From CSP1-1 sp035620615 (GTDB taxonomy: Archaea > Thermoproteota > Nitrososphaeria > Nitrososphaerales > Nitrosopumilaceae): a stretch of 64,000 bases of DNA. The notes below the pieces were generated by a model. The model was given only the letters and a program-made list of their open reading frames with translations. It did no database searches and had not been told where the DNA came from. The stretch is taken from positions 62,001-126,000 of the forward strand of contig DASPGM010000005.1 in the NCBI GenBank assembly GCA_035620615.1, given 5' to 3'. Every line of letters begins with the position of its first letter. Positions within the stretch are counted from its first letter, which is position 1. Shown in pieces: positions 59,575-64,000 of this stretch. A program made the translations under genes and the position numbers.

Positions 59575-62127
59575 GTGACCCTACAAGAAACTAAATTAAG
59601 TGAAAATCAGACAATTCCTGCATCATTATTAGTATCTGCAACATACAACAGTCAAAGCAATTGTGCTGTGTTAAAATTTTATGATCCAAAATCACAAAAA
59701 ATAATTCTTTGGGAGGACCAAACTAATCATAAACCTTATTGTTACTCAAAGCTAAACCCTGAGGAATTAGATTTTCTTTCAGATAGAGACGATGTAGAAA
59801 AAATCGAATCTGTTAAAAAACATGACATGATAAATGATGATGCAATTACGGTATCAAAAATTATTGTATCAAGTCCTCTTGCAATAGGAGGAACTGACAA
59901 AAGTATTCGCAATTTAATTGATACGTGGGAATCTGATATAAAATATTACGAAAATTATCTGTATGATAAATCATTAATTGTTGGCAAATACTATAAAATC
60001 GAAAACGGAAAAATAATTCCAGAAAATTTACAAATTACTGATGAAGTTAAGCTGGCATTAAAAACACTCCTGTGGGATAAGGCAGTAGAAGATGGGATGG
60101 TTGATTCAAAAGAATTTCAAAAATACGTAATAGAGTGGGCAGACCTTCTTAATCAACCAATACCAAAAATTAAGAGATTAAGCTTCGATATTGAAGTTGA
60201 AGTTGAAGTTGGAAGGATACCTGATGCAAAAATTGCAGAAAAAAAAGTTACTGCGATTGGGTTTGAGGGAACTGATAATTTTAAACAGATTTTTGTTTTA
60301 AGGCGGGAGGGCATCGATGAAGGTAAAAATGAATTGCCACCAGATGTAAAAATTCAGTTTTATGATGAAAATAAAGAAAAAGAAATGATCCTAGATGCGT
60401 TTAAAAAAATTTCAGAGTATCCTTTTGTTATAACATACAATGGGGATGATTTTGACATGCCGTATCTTTATAATCGTGCACAGAGACTGGGAATAAAACA
60501 AGAAGAAAATCCATTTTACATGATGAGGGATTCTGCAACTCTAAAAGAGGGAGTGCACATTGATTTGTATCGAACACTTTCAAATCGGTCATTTCAAATT
60601 TATGCATTCAGCCACAAATATACAGATTTTTCATTAAACAGTGTTTCAAAAGCTCTTCTTGATGAAACTAAAATTGATTATGGAATTGAGCTTGTTGATT
60701 TGAATCTATACCAGACAGCAAATTATTGTTATAATGATGCCAGATTAACATACAAGCTAACCAGCTTTAACAAGGATTTATTGATGAATTTGCTAGTAGT
60801 AGTTTCTAGAATAGCAAGAATGCCAATTGATGATATTGCTAGAATGGGCGTATCTCAATGGATTAGGAGTCTAATCTATTATGAACATAGACAGCGAAAT
60901 GCATTGATTCCAAAAAGAACAGAACTTGAAAAAAAATCAGTTGGAGTAGTAAGTGATGCAATAATTAAAGATAAAAAATACCGTGGAGGCCTAGTTGTCG
61001 ATCCAACAGAAGGGATTCATTTTAATGTGACTGTAATGGATTTTGCCAGCCTATATCCAAGTATAATTAAAGTCAAAAACATTTCATATGAAACTGTAAG
61101 ATGTACTCATGAGCAATGTAAAAAGAATACCATACCTCAAACAAATCATTGGGTATGCACAAAGCATAATGGCTTGACATCTCTACTAATAGGCTCACTA
61201 AGAGATCTTAGAGTAAATTACTACAAACATCTTTCAAAAAATGAAACGCTTTCAGAAGAACAAAGACAACAATATGATGTTGTAAGTCAAGCACTCAAAG
61301 TAATTCTTAATGCAAGCTATGGAGTTATGGGTGCAGAAATATTTCCATTATATTTTCTACCAGCAGCAGAGGCTACTACTGCAATTGGCAGATATACAAT
61401 TTTAGAGACCATAAAAAGATGCAAAGAGTTAGAAATCGAGGTGTTATACGGGGACACTGACTCGTTATTTATTAAAAATCCAACTAGTCAACAAATCCAA
61501 AAAGTAATCGAATGGGCAAAAAAAGAGCATGGAGTTGAATTAGAAGTTGACAAGGAATATCGATATGTCGTACTTAGTGGCAGAAAGAAAAACTATCTTG
61601 GAGTTACAAAAAATGGCAAAGTGGATGTAAAAGGATTAACTGGAAAAAAATCACACACTCCTCCATTTATTAAAACATTATTTTATGAATTGCTAGATAT
61701 TTTATCAAAAGTACAATCAGTAGAAGATTTTACAAATGCAAAAAAACAGATTGGCGATAAAATTACAGAATACGTCAAAAAAGTTGAAGCAAAAGAAATT
61801 CCACTTTCTGAGCTTGCATTTAATGTAATGATAAGCAAAACTCCATCTGAATATGTTAAGACTGTCCCACAGCATATTCGTGCAGCAAAATTACTAGAGT
61901 CAATTCGAGAAATTAAAAAAGGAGATATTATTTCGTATGTTAAAATTATTAACAAGCCAGGAGTCAAGCCAGTTGAGATGGCAAGACAAGAAGAAATTGA
62001 TTCTAAAAAATACATGGAGTTTATGGAAAGTACACTAGACCAAATAACCTCATCAATGGATCTAGATTTTGACACAATACTTGGCAAACCCAAGCAAACA
62101 GGTTTGGATCAGTTTTTCTGGAATTAA
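59575..62127 (+). CDS. polB: DNA polymerase family B
   Basis: 850 residues. 3'-5' exonuclease motifs: I FDIEVEVE (about 205), II YNGDDFDMPYLYNRA (288), III YNDARLTY (385). Polymerase motifs: A DFASLYPSI (489), B ILNASYGVMG, C YGDTDSLF (625). Ends TGLDQFFWN, a PCNA-interacting PIP box. Replicative or repair polymerase with PCNA. GTG start. Downstream of the dCMP deaminase gene. Confidence 0.96.
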   Translation: MTLQETKLSENQTIPASLLVSATYNSQSNCAVLKFYDPKSQKIILWEDQTNHKPYCYSKLNPEELDFLSDRDDVEKIESVKKHDMINDDAITVSKIIVSSPLAIGGTDKSIRNLIDTWESDIKYYENYLYDKSLIVGKYYKIENGKIIPENLQITDEVKLALKTLLWDKAVEDGMVDSKEFQKYVIEWADLLNQPIPKIKRLSFDIEVEVEVGRIPDAKIAEKKVTAIGFEGTDNFKQIFVLRREGIDEGKNELPPDVKIQFYDENKEKEMILDAFKKISEYPFVITYNGDDFDMPYLYNRAQRLGIKQEENPFYMMRDSATLKEGVHIDLYRTLSNRSFQIYAFSHKYTDFSLNSVSKALLDETKIDYGIELVDLNLYQTANYCYNDARLTYKLTSFNKDLLMNLLVVVSRIARMPIDDIARMGVSQWIRSLIYYEHRQRNALIPKRTELEKKSVGVVSDAIIKDKKYRGGLVVDPTEGIHFNVTVMDFASLYPSIIKVKNISYETVRCTHEQCKKNTIPQTNHWVCTKHNGLTSLLIGSLRDLRVNYYKHLSKNETLSEEQRQQYDVVSQALKVILNASYGVMGAEIFPLYFLPAAEATTAIGRYTILETIKRCKELEIEVLYGDTDSLFIKNPTSQQIQKVIEWAKKEHGVELEVDKEYRYVVLSGRKKNYLGVTKNGKVDVKGLTGKKSHTPPFIKTLFYELLDILSKVQSVEDFTNAKKQIGDKITEYVKKVEAKEIPLSELAFNVMISKTPSEYVKTVPQHIRAAKLLESIREIKKGDIISYVKIINKPGVKPVEMARQEEIDSKKYMEFMESTLDQITSSMDLDFDTILGKPKQTGLDQFFWN

Positions 62128-62139
62128 GTGTGTAAGTAA

Positions 62140-62421
62140 ATGTTATTTGATGAATTATCACTTGGAATTTTGGCTACTATTGCAGGAATTACAATTCTTG
62201 CAGGATGGGTTCCCCAAATTATCAAAGGGTATCGAACAAAAAAACTTGATGATGTTTCAAAGTATCTTATGATATTAATTGCATCTGGATCAATTTTGTG
62301 GTTTCTATACGGGGTAGAGAAAAATGACCCTTACATTATGGGTGTTAATGTAGCTGCCATGGTACTTACTATGATTGTTCTAAGTATGAAATTTCTATAT
62401 GAAAAACGAAAAATAATTTAA
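62140..62421 (+). CDS. SemiSWEET-type sugar transporter/PQ-loop protein
   Basis: 93 residues, three membrane helices: IAGITILAGWVPQIIKGYRT with PQ motif, then SKYLMILIASGSILWFLYGV and VNVAAMVLTMIVLSMKFLYE. Dimerises to form a pore. Substrate not known. Starts 12 nt after polB. Confidence 0.85.
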   Translation: MLFDELSLGILATIAGITILAGWVPQIIKGYRTKKLDDVSKYLMILIASGSILWFLYGVEKNDPYIMGVNVAAMVLTMIVLSMKFLYEKRKII

Positions 62422-62493
62422 ATTTATTAAAAAAATTGTTTTTTGAAATGAACATACAAGTCACTATTACCATAAACTAATAGTATTTGCATC

Positions 62494-62652
62494 ATGGGAT
62501 TTCAAAAACAGTGCCCAAGTTGTACCAAATATGTATCAATTCCAACTGTAGAAGGAAGATACGAGACTACCCATAGATGTGGCCACTGTGGCTTTGTAAT
62601 ACGCATTCCACCTAAGGAACATGTTATGAAAAGTGCGGATTATGGAGACTAA
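62494..62652 (+). CDS. 52-residue zinc-ribbon protein
   Basis: MGFQKQCPSCTKYVSIPTVE, then THRCGHCGFVIRIPPKEHV. Two C-x2-C pairs separated by 18 residues: a zinc ribbon. ATG start. Lies between SemiSWEET and TPI in the same direction. Function unknown. Confidence 0.65.
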   Translation: MGFQKQCPSCTKYVSIPTVEGRYETTHRCGHCGFVIRIPPKEHVMKSADYGD

Positions 62653-62667
62653 CCACTTTCTTTTTAT

Positions 62668-63348
62668 TTGATATCATTACAAAAAAACTCGTTGTTTATT
62701 ATTAATTGTAAAAATTACGATGAGGTTTCAGGCGAAAAAATTACAAAGCTTGTAAAAACTGCAAAAAAGATATCACAAAAATATGGTATTAAAATTGCTG
62801 TGGCTCCCCCACAACATCTTTTATCAAAAGTAACTTCATTTTCATTACCAATTTTGGCCCAACATGTTGATGATTCCAAAATAGGTAGCACTACAGGGTT
62901 TATGGTTCCAGAGTTGCTAAAAAAATCAAAGATTAGAGGCTCTTTAATTAATCATAGCGAGCATAGAATTTCTAAAAAAGAAATTGAGCAACTAGTGGTA
63001 CGACTACGAAAACTAAAGATGATATCAGTTGTTTGCGTCAAGGATGTATCTGAAGCACTAAAGTATGCAAAACTAAATCCAGATTATATAGCAATAGAGC
63101 CACCTGAACTAATTGGTTCTGGAAAAGCAGTATCAAAAGAAAAACCGGAATTAATTACTAGAGCGGCAACAGCAGTAAAGAGTGCTAAAAACAAAACCAA
63201 ACTTTTGTGCGGAGCTGGAATTGTATCTGGAGAAGATGTTAAACAAGCTTTAGTTCTTGGCTCCAAGGGGATACTGGTAGCAAGTGGTATTGTAAAAGCC
63301 AAAAATTGGCAAAAAATTATTGAAGAATTTGCCAAGGCAATGGTTTAA
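62668..63348 (+). CDS. tpiA: Triosephosphate isomerase, archaeal type
   Basis: 226 residues, the short archaeal form. Catalytic His in LINHSEHR (H95) and Glu in YIAIEPPELIG (E144); phosphate loop LLCGAGIVSGED with LVASGIV. Starts TTG. Interconverts DHAP and GAP in gluconeogenesis. Follows the zinc-ribbon gene by 15 nt. Confidence 0.95.
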   Translation: MISLQKNSLFIINCKNYDEVSGEKITKLVKTAKKISQKYGIKIAVAPPQHLLSKVTSFSLPILAQHVDDSKIGSTTGFMVPELLKKSKIRGSLINHSEHRISKKEIEQLVVRLRKLKMISVVCVKDVSEALKYAKLNPDYIAIEPPELIGSGKAVSKEKPELITRAATAVKSAKNKTKLLCGAGIVSGEDVKQALVLGSKGILVASGIVKAKNWQKIIEEFAKAMV

Positions 63349-63497
63349 AATCCCCTATTTTTTCATTGACTAAACGAAAATTCACACTAGGTTATTTAAG
63401 AAATTACAAGTTTTCAGACTACATTTGTTATGAATTGTAAAATATGGATCAGTTAATCCAGTTCCTTTAATTACTACAATATGAATTTCTCATTTAA

Positions 63498-64000
63498 TGA
63501 CTAAAACAATAACATTTGCTATCACAGCTTTTTTGGTAATAGGATTAGCAACATCCCCAGGACTTCAAAACGCAATGGCAAAAAGTAATTTTGTAATATG
63601 CGCAGACACTATCATTGACAATCAAGTGGTTAATTCAGGGATACTAGTACCTTCTGGAACAAATTGTATTATTTCTGAATCTACAATTAATGGAGGTATT
63701 ACTATTGAAAGCGAATCTGGATTAATATTAGAACAAAGTACCGTAGTTGGAAAAGTTGTAGCGAATAATGCTGATGCTTTTCTTATTTCTGATAGTACCA
63801 TCTTTGGGGACTTACTATTAAATAACGTAGCAGGAGGCTCAGCGGCATCTGGAGAAAACACAATACATGGAGATGCCATAGTTAAGAAAGGAGGAACATT
63901 CGCTTTAACAGGTACATTAAACGGAAATCTTGTACTGAATGAAGCAACCTTTGCTGTAGGGGGCTTGATTAATGGAAAAGTAACCATAACAGATACGGTT
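63498..64000 (+). CDS. Secreted beta-repeat (polymer-forming-like) protein, 3'-truncated
   Basis: Signal peptide (TITFAITAFLVIGLATSPGL), then short repeated turns such as CIISESTINGGITIESESGL, ILEQSTVVGKVVANNADAFL, FGDLLLNNVAGGSA and TLNGNLVLNEATFAVGGLIN. Repeat spacing of about 20 residues suggests a right-handed beta-helix of the polymer-forming/bactofilin-like or adhesin type. The frame continues out of the window. Surface or S-layer associated role inferred. Confidence 0.7.

Noticed and set aside
1..64000. CRISPR arrays, insertion sequences, integrases or prophage blocks
   Set aside because: No regularly spaced direct repeats, transposase or integrase genes were seen; genes are mostly housekeeping with a stable AT-rich composition.

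Overview
The window reads as a chromosomal segment of an AT-rich marine Nitrososphaerota archaeon (Thaumarchaeota, Nitrosopumilus/Nitrosarchaeum type). Archaeal markers are ribosomal proteins S26e and S25e, RNA polymerase subunit K, Alba, aRF1, deoxyhypusine synthase, family B DNA polymerase, archaeal ThrRS and TPI, PurP and archaetidylinositol-phosphate-type synthase. The thaumarchaeal flavour comes from CbtAB, a single-domain parvulin, tryptophan-rich 'P-x-W-[IV]-[KR]-N-x-A-x-W-W' surface repeats, stand-alone response regulators and many very small zinc proteins. Genes are densely packed, many look leaderless (TATA centre about 22-31 nt before the start codon), and no insertion sequence, prophage, CRISPR array or rRNA gene was seen.

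Layout. 1-6 kb: small regulators and zinc proteins, tRNA-Phe, a PduO-type cobalamin adenosyltransferase, an HD phosphohydrolase and a TIGR00300-type ornithine cyclodeaminase-like enzyme. 6-10.6 kb: aspS-gatC-gatA-gatB, the set expected for tRNA-dependent amidation. 10.7-18.8 kb: NDH-2 with a C2H2 finger, purP, a phosphonate-type ABC transporter (phnD-phnC-phnE plus a PEF-CTERM-like protein), two winged-helix regulators with a shared palindrome, and CbtA/CbtB cobalt transport. 18.9-24.2 kb: DsbA-like protein, histidine kinase, aRF1, response regulator, HIT protein. 24.3-33.7 kb: ilvD, a candidate structured RNA, the compact operon trpE-G-D-C-B-A (no trpF) and pyrG. 33.7-41 kb: NAD kinase with a winged-helix tail, PfkB kinase, S26e, phospholipid synthase, agmatinase-like enzyme, two response regulators, ThrRS. 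41-45.3 kb: an accessory surface region with a pilin/FlaF-like protein ending in a phage-tail-like domain, an Ig/coiled-coil secreted protein and a W-repeat protein. 45.3-50.5 kb: a second candidate RNA, deoxyhypusine synthase, S25e, cyclophilin-like protein, RpoK, Alba, an HTH protein and an asparagine-synthetase domain without glutaminase. 50.5-64 kb: archaellin-like protein, aldo/keto reductase, response regulator, UbiA/MenA prenyltransferase, several tiny ORFs, parvulin, Hef-type helicase, dCMP deaminase, PolB, SemiSWEET, TPI and the start of a beta-repeat surface protein.

How parts work together. AspRS and GatCAB can make amidated tRNA. The Trp genes are translationally coupled. Cobalt uptake (CbtAB) and adenosylation (PduO) serve cobalamin metabolism. 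One kinase and five receiver proteins suggest a signalling network of diffusible receivers. The least explained signals are two hairpin RNAs that share a purine-rich apical sequence (26201-26261 and 45363-45420), an 18-nt palindrome repeated upstream of the phosphonate transporter and its regulator genes, and the pilin/phage-tail hybrid at 41389-42456.
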